11,779 bases of DNA from CAZAYB01 sp964489215 (GCA_964489215.1 CAZAYB010000085.1:1-11779), one strand, 5' to 3'. Counted from the first letter of the stretch, positions 1 through 7,691 are shown. The notes: generated from the sequence alone by a model not told the origin. Translations and numbers: made by a program.

Positions 1-243
1 CAGCTTATAAAAATTTTACAGATTTTCTTATATACCAGGTGTCTAATTGAACACCCGTTTCAAACTTCGTTTCACCAGCCGACTGACTCCCTGTATATAC
101 CAACAGCCAATGACTTTTCAACGAACAATTTACACCGAAATATCGTAATTTCTTGAACTAAAATAAGATTTATGATATAATAATTTATATATTTGGTAAA
201 TACATATTTTTTGTAAACCATTATTTATAAGGAACTTAACTAG
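1..243. other. AT-rich region upstream of hflX
   Basis: No gene is convincing here. The plus strand is C-rich despite being non-coding (20 C versus 7 G in 61-120). Frame 1 stays open from the window edge to a TGA at 154-156 (51 codons). Its conceptual peptide resembles no family I know, so it may be chance or the tail of an upstream gene. A 9-bp direct repeat, TATATACCA, occurs at 29-37 and 94-102, and a 5-bp inverted repeat (GGTGT/ACACC) spans 38-55. The strongest functional element is the promoter at 153-181. Confidence 0.5.
153..181 (+). promoter_or_regulatory. sigma70-type promoter of hflX
   Basis: A -35 box TTGAAC (153-158) is separated by exactly 17 bp from a perfect -10 box TATAAT (176-181). 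Transcription would start near 188, giving a leader of about 55 nt before the hflX start. The surrounding DNA is AT-rich. The position fits hflX being the first gene of its transcript. This is prediction from consensus only. Confidence 0.6.
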
Positions 244-1566
244 TTGGAAAAAGTAAGGGAAACTCTCCGGGTCAAAAAGGAACGCGCCGTACTCATCGGC
301 GTAAAAATGATAAAAGACAAAAAAACCTTTGACGACAACCTCGCAGAACTTCAATCACTTGCCGCTACCGCTGGAGCGGTTATTGTCGACAAATTCCAGC
401 AGCGCATAAAGGAAGTAAAACCAGCCACTTACATTGGAAAAGGCAAAGCTGAAATGCTCGCCCAAAGGGTAAAAAGATTCGACGCGAACGTCGCTATCTT
501 TGACAACGACCTCTCACCTAACCAGATAAGAGAACTCGAAAACATCCTCGAAATCAAGGTTCTTGACCGTTCAGAGCTGATTTTAGACATCTTCGCAACC
601 CGTGCAAAAACACACCAGGCCAAACTCCAGGTCGAACTTGCCCAGCTGCAGTACACCTACCCCCGCCTTACAAGAATGTGGTCACACCTCGACACCGTCA
701 CCGGCGCAGCTGGTGCCGCAGGAGCTGGAGCTGTAGGCGGTATAGGCACAAGAGGCACAGGCGAAAAGCAGCTCGAAATTGACAGACGGCTCGTAAACCG
801 CAGAATTACAGAACTAAAGCGCGAACTGGGAGGTATCGACAAGCGAAAACTCAGGGAAATCGACGGCAGAAAAAGTGCATACAAAGCCTGCCTGGTAGGT
901 TACACTAACGCAGGTAAAAGTACCCTGATGAACCATCTAACTGATGCAGGAGTATTCGTCGAGGACAGACTCTTTGCAACCCTGGATACCCGAACAAAAA
1001 GATGGAACCTGACCGGCGGAGTAGACGTCCTGCTAAGCGATACCGTAGGCTTCGTTTCACATCTGCCCCACCACCTGGTAGCGTCCTTCAAAGCTACGCT
1101 CGAAGAAGCTGTCAACGCTGACCTGCTGCTGCATGTCGTCGATGTGTCAAGCCCTGAAGTGTTCGAACAGATAAAAAGTGTTGAAAACGTACTCGAACAG
1201 ATCGGCTGCGGAAAAAAAGACAAACTTGTCGTCCTCAACAAATCTGATATAACCTGGACAATGTCTAATGTCGAGTCACTTTCAACAATATACCCCGACT
1301 CAGTGTGCATTTCCGCCCGGACGGGTATGAACATTGACAAACTAAGCGAAGCCATTCTTGAAAAGTACCGCGCAGGAGAAGTAACCGTTCATGTCCGATC
1401 GCACCAGGGTAACGGTAAAGTTCAGTCCTATCTGAGAGCAATGGCAGATATCATTAAGGAAGACTACGAAGACAGCCATGTTAAAATTACCGCCCGTCTG
1501 GGCAAACGCCAGATCGTCGATCTGAAAAAACTAAAACCCGCCCAGCTTCAAATCATCGAAGCATAG
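244..1566 (+). CDS. hflX: GTPase HflX
   Basis: This is an HflX-family P-loop GTPase of the TRAFAC/OBG-HflX group. Family members bind the 50S subunit and rescue stalled or damaged ribosomes, especially under stress. The 440-residue product has the usual architecture: an N-terminal HflX domain including the YIGKGK segment, a helical and glycine-rich linker (about 150-180), then the G domain. G motifs are visible as G1 GYTNAGKST (219-227), G3 DTVG (266-269), G4 NKSD (332-335) and G5 SARTG (357-361). The start is TTG, chosen because AAGGAA at 229-234 lies 9 nt upstream and because it gives a full-length N-terminal region; the first in-frame ATG (307) would shorten it by 21 residues. The linker reads GTRGTGEKQLE where many HflX proteins have GTRGPGETQLE. 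C-ending codons are much commoner than in the plus-strand genes further right, matching the C-rich plus strand here. The gene has its own promoter and faces the rbsC fragment. Confidence 0.95.
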   Translation: MEKVRETLRVKKERAVLIGVKMIKDKKTFDDNLAELQSLAATAGAVIVDKFQQRIKEVKPATYIGKGKAEMLAQRVKRFDANVAIFDNDLSPNQIRELENILEIKVLDRSELILDIFATRAKTHQAKLQVELAQLQYTYPRLTRMWSHLDTVTGAAGAAGAGAVGGIGTRGTGEKQLEIDRRLVNRRITELKRELGGIDKRKLREIDGRKSAYKACLVGYTNAGKSTLMNHLTDAGVFVEDRLFATLDTRTKRWNLTGGVDVLLSDTVGFVSHLPHHLVASFKATLEEAVNADLLLHVVDVSSPEVFEQIKSVENVLEQIGCGKKDKLVVLNKSDITWTMSNVESLSTIYPDSVCISARTGMNIDKLSEAILEKYRAGEVTVHVRSHQGNGKVQSYLRAMADIIKEDYEDSHVKITARLGKRQIVDLKKLKPAQLQIIEA

Positions 1567-1618
1567 CTCCGGTCCCTGAAAATCACGTTTTGAATAAAAC
1601 CATTTAATAAGCCTGCTT

Positions 1619-1870
1619 TCAGTTATTTAATTTCACTTTTGTTTTAGCCAGCTGGTCAAGTGATACAGCTGCGATGATGACAATTCCGATTACAATCAGC
1701 TGGATGTTTGTGCTGATTCCCAGCAGAGTACATCCATTTCTTAAAAAGCTTATCAGCAGTGTTCCTATAATTGTTCCGATTATTGTTCCGACACCTCCTG
1801 CCAGAGACGCTCCCCCTATGACGACAGCAGCGATTATTACAAGAATTATTATGAAGATTGTGTTTTTCAT
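1619..1870 (-). pseudogene. short ORF equal to the C-terminal end of an RbsC-type ABC sugar permease
   Basis: The 83-residue product matches, by recognition, only the last ~70 residues of ribose-type ABC permeases (RbsC, BPD_transp_2 family). It contains the AAVVIGGASLAGGVGT signature, then a second hydrophobic segment ending in FLRNG, LLGIS, and a last hydrophobic segment ending in SLDQLAKTK. A normal RbsC is about 320 residues, so roughly three quarters is missing, and no ATPase, binding protein or kinase gene of a ribose system lies nearby. Unlike ordinary debris, the fragment begins with ATG and a new-looking hydrophobic N-terminus (MKNTIFIIILV). It has AGGA six bases upstream (complement of 1877-1880) and a promoter-like element at 1940-1967. 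It could be a truncated remnant or a small membrane protein with three hydrophobic segments that is still expressed. The homology is clear; its status as a gene is uncertain. Confidence 0.7.
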
Positions 1871-1939
1871 GTTAAATCCTTTTTTTTAGAAAAGTTAATA
1901 TAATCTGGTATTTTTGTTGAACAAAAGTGTCATTTTTGC

Positions 1940-1967
1940 AGTATAACCGATTTTAGGACGCTGTAAA
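1940..1967 (-). promoter_or_regulatory. promoter-like element upstream of the rbsC fragment
   Basis: Read on the minus strand, TTTACA (complement of 1962-1967) is followed after 16 bp by TATACT (complement of 1940-1945). Each box differs from the sigma70 consensus by one base. Transcription would start near 1933, about 60 nt before the start codon at 1870. A second, weaker pair (TTGTTC, 16 bp, TATATT) lies nearer the gene. Consensus prediction only. Confidence 0.45.
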
Positions 1968-1997
1968 CATTTTCTTAAAAAAGAGTTAGATTTTTTG

Positions 1998-2027
1998 TTG
2001 ACTGACTGGAACACTTTTTGCTATGTT
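1998..2027 (+). promoter_or_regulatory. promoter-like element for the ABC transporter operon
   Basis: TTGACT (1998-2003, one mismatch) is followed after 18 bp by TATGTT (2022-2027, two mismatches). This would give a leader of roughly 45 nt before the first gene at 2080. It is the best match in the intergenic region for the operon that follows, but the -10 box is imperfect. Confidence 0.4.
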
Positions 2028-2079
2028 ATTAACCCTGTAATGCTTTATAGATATTGACATCATAAAAACGGAGAAGCTT

Positions 2080-2802
2080 ATGATAGCAGTTAAGGAATTG
2101 AGGCGTACATTCGGGCCGATAGTAGCAGTAGACGGCATTTCTTTTGAGGTTGAAAAGGGCCAGGTTCTTGGTTTTCTCGGTCCCAACGGGGCGGGCAAGA
2201 GTACAGCGATGAAAATGCTTGCCTGCTTTCTTGAGCCTGACAGCGGGACGGCAAGTATTTGCGGTCATGATATTCTTACGAATCCTATCGAGGCACGAAA
2301 ATGCGTGGGATATCTTGCAGAAAACGCTCCGATGTATAACGAAATGACGGTTTCGGGATTTCTTGGTTTCGTTTGTGATGCGCGTCAAATCAAGGGTAAG
2401 GACAAAAAGGACGCGATTGACAGGGTTGTACCGATGTGCTCAATCGAAAGTGTTTATCATCAGACAATCGAGACTCTTTCAAAAGGTTACAGACGCCGAG
2501 TGGGCCTTGCGAGCTCTTTGATTCATGACCCTGAAGTATTGATTCTTGATGAGCCTACTGACGGTCTTGACCCTAATCAAAAGCATGAGGTTCGCGAGCT
2601 TATCAACCGTATGTCGAGCGAGAAATGCACGATTGTATCGACACATATTCTTGAGGAAGTTGAGTCTGTTTGCTCTCGTACAATAATAATAGCCCAGGGC
2701 AGGATTATGGTAGATTCAGATCCCAAGAGCCTTAAGGAAGAGCATAATGCGTCTCTTGAGGAAGTTTTCCGTAAGATAACAACAAGTGAGGCTGCGGCCT
2801 AA
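2080..2802 (+). CDS. ABC transporter ATP-binding protein, GldA-like
   Basis: This is the cytoplasmic ATPase of an ABC-2 type transporter, 240 residues long and a single nucleotide-binding domain. Visible motifs are Walker A GPNGAGKST (34-42), a glutamate-bearing Q-loop region GYLAENAPMY (77-86), the signature LSKGYRRRVGLA (133-144), Walker B plus catalytic glutamate LILDEPTDGLD (154-164), and the H-loop histidine at 189 (STH). LSKGY in place of LSGGQ, and PEN/AEN in place of the Q-loop glutamine, are usual in the GldA/CcmA branch of drug- and gliding-type exporters. The start is supported by GGAG at 2070-2073, six bases upstream. It is the first gene of a cassette whose permease starts 29 bp after the stop. 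GldA pairs with GldF and GldG in Bacteroidetes gliding and secretion; similar sets occur in non-gliding planctomycetes with unknown substrates. Confidence 0.92.
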   Translation: MIAVKELRRTFGPIVAVDGISFEVEKGQVLGFLGPNGAGKSTAMKMLACFLEPDSGTASICGHDILTNPIEARKCVGYLAENAPMYNEMTVSGFLGFVCDARQIKGKDKKDAIDRVVPMCSIESVYHQTIETLSKGYRRRVGLASSLIHDPEVLILDEPTDGLDPNQKHEVRELINRMSSEKCTIVSTHILEEVESVCSRTIIIAQGRIMVDSDPKSLKEEHNASLEEVFRKITTSEAAA

Positions 2803-2831
2803 TTTAATTCAGATATACAGGAGTGACGCGA

Positions 2832-3563
2832 ATGAATGGTTTCTGTGCAGTATTCAAGCGAGAATTCAAGGGATATTTTTCCACGCCGGTTGCTTATGTG
2901 TTTTTGGTAATCTTTCTTTTCTTTTCAGGTTATCTGGCATTTAAGCAGGGTTTTTATGAGGCTCGCCAGGCTGATATGCAGGCGTTTTTCATGAATCTTC
3001 CCCTTTTATTTGTATTTATGGTTCCATCGACTGCAATGCGTCTTTGGTCTGAGGAGCGCAAGAGCGGTTCTATCGAGTTGCTGCTGACTTTGCCTATAAC
3101 GGTTCGCCAGGCGGTACTGGGCAAGTTTTTCGCGGCGTGGGCGTTTATAGGTGTCGCTCTTTTGCTGACATTTCCTATGCCTTTGACGGTTGGTTATCTT
3201 GGTGAGCCTGATTTGGGTATGATTTTTTCGGGTTATCTTGCGAGTATGTTTATGGCGGGGTCTTTTCTTGCAATAGGATGTTTTTTTTCAGCGGTCAGCA
3301 AGAATCAGGTTATAAGTTTTATTCTTTCTGTGGTGGCCTGTGCGGTTCTGGTATTTGCGGGTTTGCCTACAACGATGAATTATCTTTCCACGATGCTGCC
3401 GAGCGGTCTGGTATCTGCGGTGGAGGGTTTCAGTTTGCAGATTCATTATGAATCGATGCAGAAAGGTCTTTTGCGTCTTAGTGATATCGCGTATTTTATA
3501 ATTCTTCTTGTAGGCTGGATGGCTGCCACGGAAGTTATCCTTAACGAAAGGAAGGCGAACTGA
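2832..3563 (+). CDS. ABC-2 type permease, GldF-like
   Basis: This is the integral membrane subunit expected to pair with the ATPase encoded just upstream. The product is 243 residues with about six hydrophobic helices. The first spans about 20-36, the second about 56-70, and the last about 219-237. Between helices 2 and 3 lies the cytoplasmic coupling segment EERKSGSIELLLTLPI (74-89), typical of GldF/NosY-like permeases. I place the start at the ATG at 2832, not an in-frame GTG at 2823, because AGGAG (2819-2823) sits 8 nt before that ATG and overlaps the GTG. The stop overlaps the next start (TGATG at 3561-3565), which points to translational coupling. The transported substrate cannot be read from the sequence. 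Confidence 0.9.
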   Translation: MNGFCAVFKREFKGYFSTPVAYVFLVIFLFFSGYLAFKQGFYEARQADMQAFFMNLPLLFVFMVPSTAMRLWSEERKSGSIELLLTLPITVRQAVLGKFFAAWAFIGVALLLTFPMPLTVGYLGEPDLGMIFSGYLASMFMAGSFLAIGCFFSAVSKNQVISFILSVVACAVLVFAGLPTTMNYLSTMLPSGLVSAVEGFSLQIHYESMQKGLLRLSDIAYFIILLVGWMAATEVILNERKAN

Positions 3564-5554
3564 TGAACAGGACAATTCGAAGTATAATCGCAATATTATT
3601 AATTTTGATAATTACGTTCTCTGCGGTGGTGATCTTTCAGAATGTTGGAAAAGGGGTCAAGGCAGATATAACGGAGAAGGGTCTTTATACGCTTTCAGAC
3701 GGGACCAAGTCTATACTTAGCAAGCTTAATCAGCCTATTACGCTGAGGCTTTATTATGCCCGTACTGCGGCGATGGAGGCACCGGACCAGATAAAGTTTT
3801 TTAATAATTATTATGAGTTTGTGCGTTCTCTTCTTGAAGAATATAAGGATTTCGGGGGCAGTAAGGTCAATCTGGAGATAATCGATCCGAGGCCCTTTTC
3901 GCAGGAAGAAGAAAACGCAATGGCTTATGGATTGAAAAGGTTTCCTATAACTGAAGAGGAGAATTTCTTTTTCGGACTTGTTGTTGTGACCCAGTTTGGT
4001 GTGGAAAAAGTTATACCGTTCTTTTCTCCCGATCGTCAGAATTTTGTTGAGTATGATATAAGCTATCTTATCGATACAGCGATTACTCGTCAGAAGCGAA
4101 AGATAGGGGTTTTGAGCTCACTTGAGATTATGGGTGAGGATATGAGCGGTTATATGGCTCAGATGAAGCGTATGCAGGGTCAGCAGCCTAAAGAAGCGTG
4201 GGGTATTATTTCTCAGCTTAAGGAACAGTATGAGGTAGAGGAAATCGCAAGCGATACCGATAAGATTGAAGGTGTGGATGTGCTTTTGGTAATTCATCCG
4301 AAAGAGCTTTCTGAGAAGACTCAGTTTGCGATAGATCAGTATGTTCTTGGGGGAGGCCGGGCGATAATATGTGTTGATCCGCATGCCTTTGTCGATATGC
4401 CGCCCCAGCAGATGCAGATGCAAATGCAGATGCAGCATAATCAGGGTTCTAATCTTGATAAGCTTTTGAACGCGTGGGGACTGGATATGCCGGATGATAA
4501 ATTCGCAGGTGACAGGGCTCTGGCAATCCGTCAGCCTACCAGGCAAAATCAGCGTCCTGAGCCAATTATCGGTTTTCTTGAACTGACAGACAGGTGCTTT
4601 AATGAAGAGACGGCTATGACCGGTTCTGTTAATACGGTGCGGATGCTTTTTAGCGGAGTGCTTAAAGAGACGGAATCTGCTGAAAACGAAGGTGTTACGG
4701 TAACTCCTTTGATATCCACAACTGACAGGGGTAATGACTGGTCGGTGAGCAATCCTTTTGAGCTGAGGATGATGGATCCGGGTAGGCTTATGAGGAGATT
4801 TTCCGAGGGTAGCGAGCCTGTTTATATGGGTTATCTTGTAACGGGTAAGCTAAAGAGCGCATTTCCTGACGGGATAAAGATTGAGGTTGAGTCAGCTGAG
4901 GAAGATGGCGGCAAAGGTGAAGAATCAGAAGAAGGTGAACAGGCAGATGAGCCTAAGTTTGAACAGATAACCGGTCTTACCGAAAGCGACGGTGAAAGCG
5001 CGGTTGCGGTATTTGCGGATGTAGACTTTATAAGCGATATGATAGCTTATCAGCAAAGTATATTCGGTAAGATGGCGGTTGCAGATAACTCGGCACTGCT
5101 GCTTAATGCAGTTGAGGATCTGACCGGGTCTACGGACCTTATCAATATCCGTTCAAGAGGTAATTTCAAGAGGCCTTTTGTTGTTGTAGATGAGATAGAG
5201 GCTCAGGCGGAGGCAGAAACGGCAGAAGAAGAAGCGAAGATAAATGCAGAGATAAAGGGGTTTGAAAGTGAGCTTCAGAGTATTCTGGCCAATGCCCGTG
5301 AAGGTGATGAAGAGGTTGTGGGCAGTTCCATCCTTGAAAAGAAGAAAGAGCTCGAGCTTAAGATCCGTCAGGCCCAGCGTGATCTTCGTGAGGTTAAACA
5401 GACGCGGCGGAGACGTATCGAGAAACTTGGAAATGTTCTTCGTAACATAAATATGCTTGCGGCGCCAGCGGTTATTCTGATTATCGCGGTGGTGCTTGGT
5501 ATATGGAGAAGTGTTCGCAGGCGTCATTATATAAGTCAACCGTCAAGAGGTTAA
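3563..5554 (+). CDS. GldG-like ABC transporter auxiliary protein
   Basis: This is a GldG-family (ABC_transp_aux) protein of 663 residues, anchored at both ends with a large extracytoplasmic domain between. An N-terminal membrane helix (about 6-27) is followed by the conserved start of the family (TEKGLYTLSDGTKSIL, about 37-52). A C-terminal helix (about 631-648) is followed by a basic cytoplasmic tail. Inside are three low-complexity or helical insertions: a Met/Gln repeat (283-291, QM alternation), a very acidic stretch (about 443-467), and a long charged coiled-coil-like segment (about 540-625) ahead of the last helix. The gene starts by a 1-nt overlap with the permease stop (TGATG), with purine-rich AAAGGAAGG just upstream. 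Its function is probably structural or regulatory in the ABC complex. GldG is essential for gliding in Flavobacterium, but that does not imply gliding here. Confidence 0.87.
   Translation: MNRTIRSIIAILLILIITFSAVVIFQNVGKGVKADITEKGLYTLSDGTKSILSKLNQPITLRLYYARTAAMEAPDQIKFFNNYYEFVRSLLEEYKDFGGSKVNLEIIDPRPFSQEEENAMAYGLKRFPITEEENFFFGLVVVTQFGVEKVIPFFSPDRQNFVEYDISYLIDTAITRQKRKIGVLSSLEIMGEDMSGYMAQMKRMQGQQPKEAWGIISQLKEQYEVEEIASDTDKIEGVDVLLVIHPKELSEKTQFAIDQYVLGGGRAIICVDPHAFVDMPPQQMQMQMQMQHNQGSNLDKLLNAWGLDMPDDKFAGDRALAIRQPTRQNQRPEPIIGFLELTDRCFNEETAMTGSVNTVRMLFSGVLKETESAENEGVTVTPLISTTDRGNDWSVSNPFELRMMDPGRLMRRFSEGSEPVYMGYLVTGKLKSAFPDGIKIEVESAEEDGGKGEESEEGEQADEPKFEQITGLTESDGESAVAVFADVDFISDMIAYQQSIFGKMAVADNSALLLNAVEDLTGSTDLINIRSRGNFKRPFVVVDEIEAQAEAETAEEEAKINAEIKGFESELQSILANAREGDEEVVGSSILEKKKELELKIRQAQRDLREVKQTRRRRIEKLGNVLRNINMLAAPAVILIIAVVLGIWRSVRRRHYISQPSRG
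4409..4435 (+). repeat. in-frame CAGATG hexamer repeat
   Basis: Four tandem hexamers (CAGATG, CAGATG, CAAATG, CAGATG) followed by a partial CAG lie in frame within the GldG-like gene and encode alternating Gln-Met. A unit change would alter length by two residues without shifting the frame. It lies in a predicted extracytoplasmic region just before the HNQGSNLDKLL segment. Confidence 0.8.
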
Positions 5555-5579
5555 TTTTCACAGCCAGGAGTATTGAAAT

Positions 5580-6677
5580 ATGACAAACAAGAAATTAGCA
5601 ATACTTGGATTAGTAGCAGTTGTTATGGTAGTTCTTGCGATATTTTCGTCAAGTGTCAAGCAGTATGAGCCTCCAAAGAGTGAGGGTCCGACTTATCTGC
5701 TGCAGGGGTTTGACCCTGAGATAGTTTCGCAGATATATATCAAGGGTTCCGGCAGTGAGGTTACCCTAACCAGGACAGGTGATGTTTTTACGGTTTCGGA
5801 CAAGGATAACTACCCTGCGAGGATAAGCAAGATAAATGACATGATAACGAAGGTGCTGGATATCAAGTATACATCTAAATATACGAGTAATCCTGATAAT
5901 TTCGGCGAGCTTGGTGTTACCGAAGATAAGGCTCGTTATGTTGTCAGGTTTATGGACAATGAGGGTGAGCTTATCACGGGTGTTCTTATCGGGGAAAGCA
6001 AAGGCCAGGGAGGGGGCAGTTATGTCCGCAGAGCAGAGAGCAATGATGTGATGGTGTCGATGGATAATGCGTATATATCGACTCGTCCGATTGATTATAT
6101 GGAACAGGAGCTTGTCAGCACTGAGCAATCGAAAATCGAGCTGGTGAAGGTTAGCGGGCCGGGGTTTGATTACACGCTAAGCAAAAATGAGGCTAATAAT
6201 GTTACGGTTGATCAGGCTATACCGGAAGGTAAGCAGCTTATGGACAGTGATGCTTCATCGGTGTTTAACGCGGTCAGCTCTCTTAGGTTTGATGATGTGA
6301 AAAAAGCGGATGGCGGAGGCGATTTGAAATTTGAATATAAATATTTTGCCCAGCTTGAAGATTCGACGGAGTACAGCATCGATGCTGCAAAAAATGACGA
6401 TGAGGTGTGGGTTAAGGTAAGTGCTGAGTTTACGGATCAGACGCCTGTAATGAAGGAGCAGGGAGTTGAAAGCGATGAGCAGCTTAAGAAGAAAGAGGCA
6501 AAGCTTTTGGCGATGGAGGCAGTTTCCAAGCTTAATAAGCAGGCTGACGGCTGGGTGTTTATGATACCATCCTGGCAGGGAGATAAGCTTTTAAAAAGTT
6601 TTGACGAGCTTATCGAGGATATAGAGATAGAGGAACCAGAGGACAGCGAAGAGGCTGAAGTAAACGGCACAAATTAA
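5580..6677 (+). CDS. DUF4340 domain-containing membrane-anchored protein
   Basis: This 365-residue protein is of the DUF4340 type that habitually follows GldG-like genes. An N-terminal hydrophobic helix (about 6-22), preceded by lysines, acts as a signal anchor. The rest is predicted to be extracytoplasmic and contains repeated beta-rich DUF4340-like segments (for example YLLQGFDPEIVSQIYI near the start and VTLTRTGDVFTVS). The last ~20 residues are strongly acidic. AGGAG at 5566-5570 lies 9 nt before the ATG. The 25-bp gap after the GldG-like gene and 14-bp gap before pta suggest one transcript. The molecular function of DUF4340 is not established. A role as a partner of the GldG-like protein on the outer face of the membrane is inferred from gene order alone. 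Confidence 0.83.
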   Translation: MTNKKLAILGLVAVVMVVLAIFSSSVKQYEPPKSEGPTYLLQGFDPEIVSQIYIKGSGSEVTLTRTGDVFTVSDKDNYPARISKINDMITKVLDIKYTSKYTSNPDNFGELGVTEDKARYVVRFMDNEGELITGVLIGESKGQGGGSYVRRAESNDVMVSMDNAYISTRPIDYMEQELVSTEQSKIELVKVSGPGFDYTLSKNEANNVTVDQAIPEGKQLMDSDASSVFNAVSSLRFDDVKKADGGGDLKFEYKYFAQLEDSTEYSIDAAKNDDEVWVKVSAEFTDQTPVMKEQGVESDEQLKKKEAKLLAMEAVSKLNKQADGWVFMIPSWQGDKLLKSFDELIEDIEIEEPEDSEEAEVNGTN

Positions 6678-6691
6678 AAAGAAAGTTAAAA

Positions 6692-7690
6692 ATGGGCTTT
6701 GTAGAAAACGTTCTTGAAAAGGCAGCTAATGAACCAAAGCGGATTGTTCTTCCTGAAGGCGGTGATGACCGTGTGATTGAGGCAGCATGCAGGATATCTT
6801 CGGAAGGTATTGCAGAGCTTATTATTCTGGGCGAAGAAGATGTTTTAAGGGGCAAGCTCGAGGGGGGCGGCGCTGATATGAGCAGGATAGAAGTAGCAAA
6901 TCCTGCCAGCAGTGACAGGAACGAAAAATACGCGGAAGTTTTTACGGATATACGCAAATACCGCGGTATGACTATCGAACGAGCAAGGGAGACTGTCAAG
7001 GACAGTGTTTATTTTGGTACGATGATGGTCAAAACCGGTGAGGCTGACGGACTTGTGGCAGGAGCGGCACATTCCACGGCAGATACGATTCGGCCGGCGT
7101 TGCAGATAATCAAACCTATACCGGGTTATAAGACGATTTCAAGCGTTTTTTTTATGTGCTTTGACGATGAAACTTTTGTTTTTGCAGATTGTGCGATAGT
7201 CGAGAACCCAACAGCTTCTCAGCTTTCGGATATAGCAATTCTTACGGCTGCGACTTCCATCCAGTTCGGGATTGAGCCGAGAATCGCAATGCTTTCTTAT
7301 TCCACTAAAGGATCATCGAGGGGTGAAGGTTCGATGAAGGTTGTTCAGGCGACGGAACGGGCCAGGGATAAGATAAACGCGTTGTTCGGATTCGGCGGTT
7401 CGGTAGTAATCGACGGGGAGCTTCAGTTTGATTCGGCTTTTGTGCCGGAAGTAGCGGCGAAGAAGTGTCCGGGGAGTGTTCTTGGCGGCAAGGCAAATGT
7501 TTTTATTTTTCCCGATCTGCACGCAGGTAATATTTGCTATAAGGCGGTTCAGCGTTTTTGCGGCATAGATGCAGTGGGGCCAGTTCTGCAGGGTCTGGCT
7601 AAGCCGGTGAACGATCTTTCAAGGGGTTGTAATGCTGATGAGATTGTTGCAACTGTTGCAATTACGGGGCTGCAGGCGGCAAATTCTTAA
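6692..7690 (+). CDS. pta: phosphate acetyltransferase
   Basis: This is a phosphotransacetylase of the PTA/PTB family, converting acetyl-CoA and phosphate to acetyl phosphate and CoA in the cytoplasm. At 332 residues it is the short form, without the N-terminal regulatory domain of the E. coli enzyme. Family signatures are visible: IVLPEGGDDRV near the N-terminus (about 18-28), TGEADGLVAGAAHSTADT (from 115), and the active-site region SYSTKGSS (202-209), followed by GELQFDSAFVPEVAAKK and the NVFIFPDLHAGN segment. The start is the ATG at 6692. The Shine-Dalgarno is weak (AGAAAG), so coupling to the DUF4340 gene 14 bp upstream is likely. Its usual partner acetate kinase is absent from the window. 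A phosphate butyryltransferase is the alternative, but the motifs favour Pta. Confidence 0.93.
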   Translation: MGFVENVLEKAANEPKRIVLPEGGDDRVIEAACRISSEGIAELIILGEEDVLRGKLEGGGADMSRIEVANPASSDRNEKYAEVFTDIRKYRGMTIERARETVKDSVYFGTMMVKTGEADGLVAGAAHSTADTIRPALQIIKPIPGYKTISSVFFMCFDDETFVFADCAIVENPTASQLSDIAILTAATSIQFGIEPRIAMLSYSTKGSSRGEGSMKVVQATERARDKINALFGFGGSVVIDGELQFDSAFVPEVAAKKCPGSVLGGKANVFIFPDLHAGNICYKAVQRFCGIDAVGPVLQGLAKPVNDLSRGCNADEIVATVAITGLQAANS

Positions 7691-7691
7691 T

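Larger units (their letters stand above)
1871..2079. other. divergent AT-rich intergenic region at a composition switch
   Basis: This 209-bp spacer lies between the leftward rbsC fragment and the rightward ABC operon and carries a promoter-like element for each. It is AT-rich, with A and T runs (for example around 1976-1996). It is also where plus-strand composition changes from C/A-rich to G/T-rich. No match to the canonical DnaA box TTATNCACA was found by eye, and no RNA gene or terminator was recognised. Confidence 0.5.

Noticed and set aside
29..102. 9-bp direct repeat TATATACCA at 29-37 and 94-102, and the inverted repeat GGTGT/ACACC at 38-55
   Set aside because: The repeat is AT-rich with only two copies. 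The stem is 5 bp with no T run, so it is not a credible terminator or operator without comparative data.
1..156. Open frame from the window edge to a TGA at 154-156 (51 codons), possible tail of an upstream gene
   Set aside because: The conceptual peptide has no recognisable family features, the DNA is AT-rich with no coding signature, and an open run of this length can arise by chance.
1976..1996. A-run/T-run inverted repeat (AAAAAA ... TTTTTT) upstream of the ABC operon
   Set aside because: An A/T-only stem is weak and common in AT-rich intergenic DNA; there is no GC stem to make it a terminator.
1871..2079. DnaA boxes to support an origin at the composition switch
   Set aside because: No TTATNCACA or its complement was found by eye in the intergenic region, so no origin feature was annotated.
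7632..7691. Upstream start for the phosphoesterase-like gene at 7632
   Set aside because: It would overlap the end of pta by 59 bp and add a 20-residue stretch with no family similarity; the ATG at 7692 is better placed.
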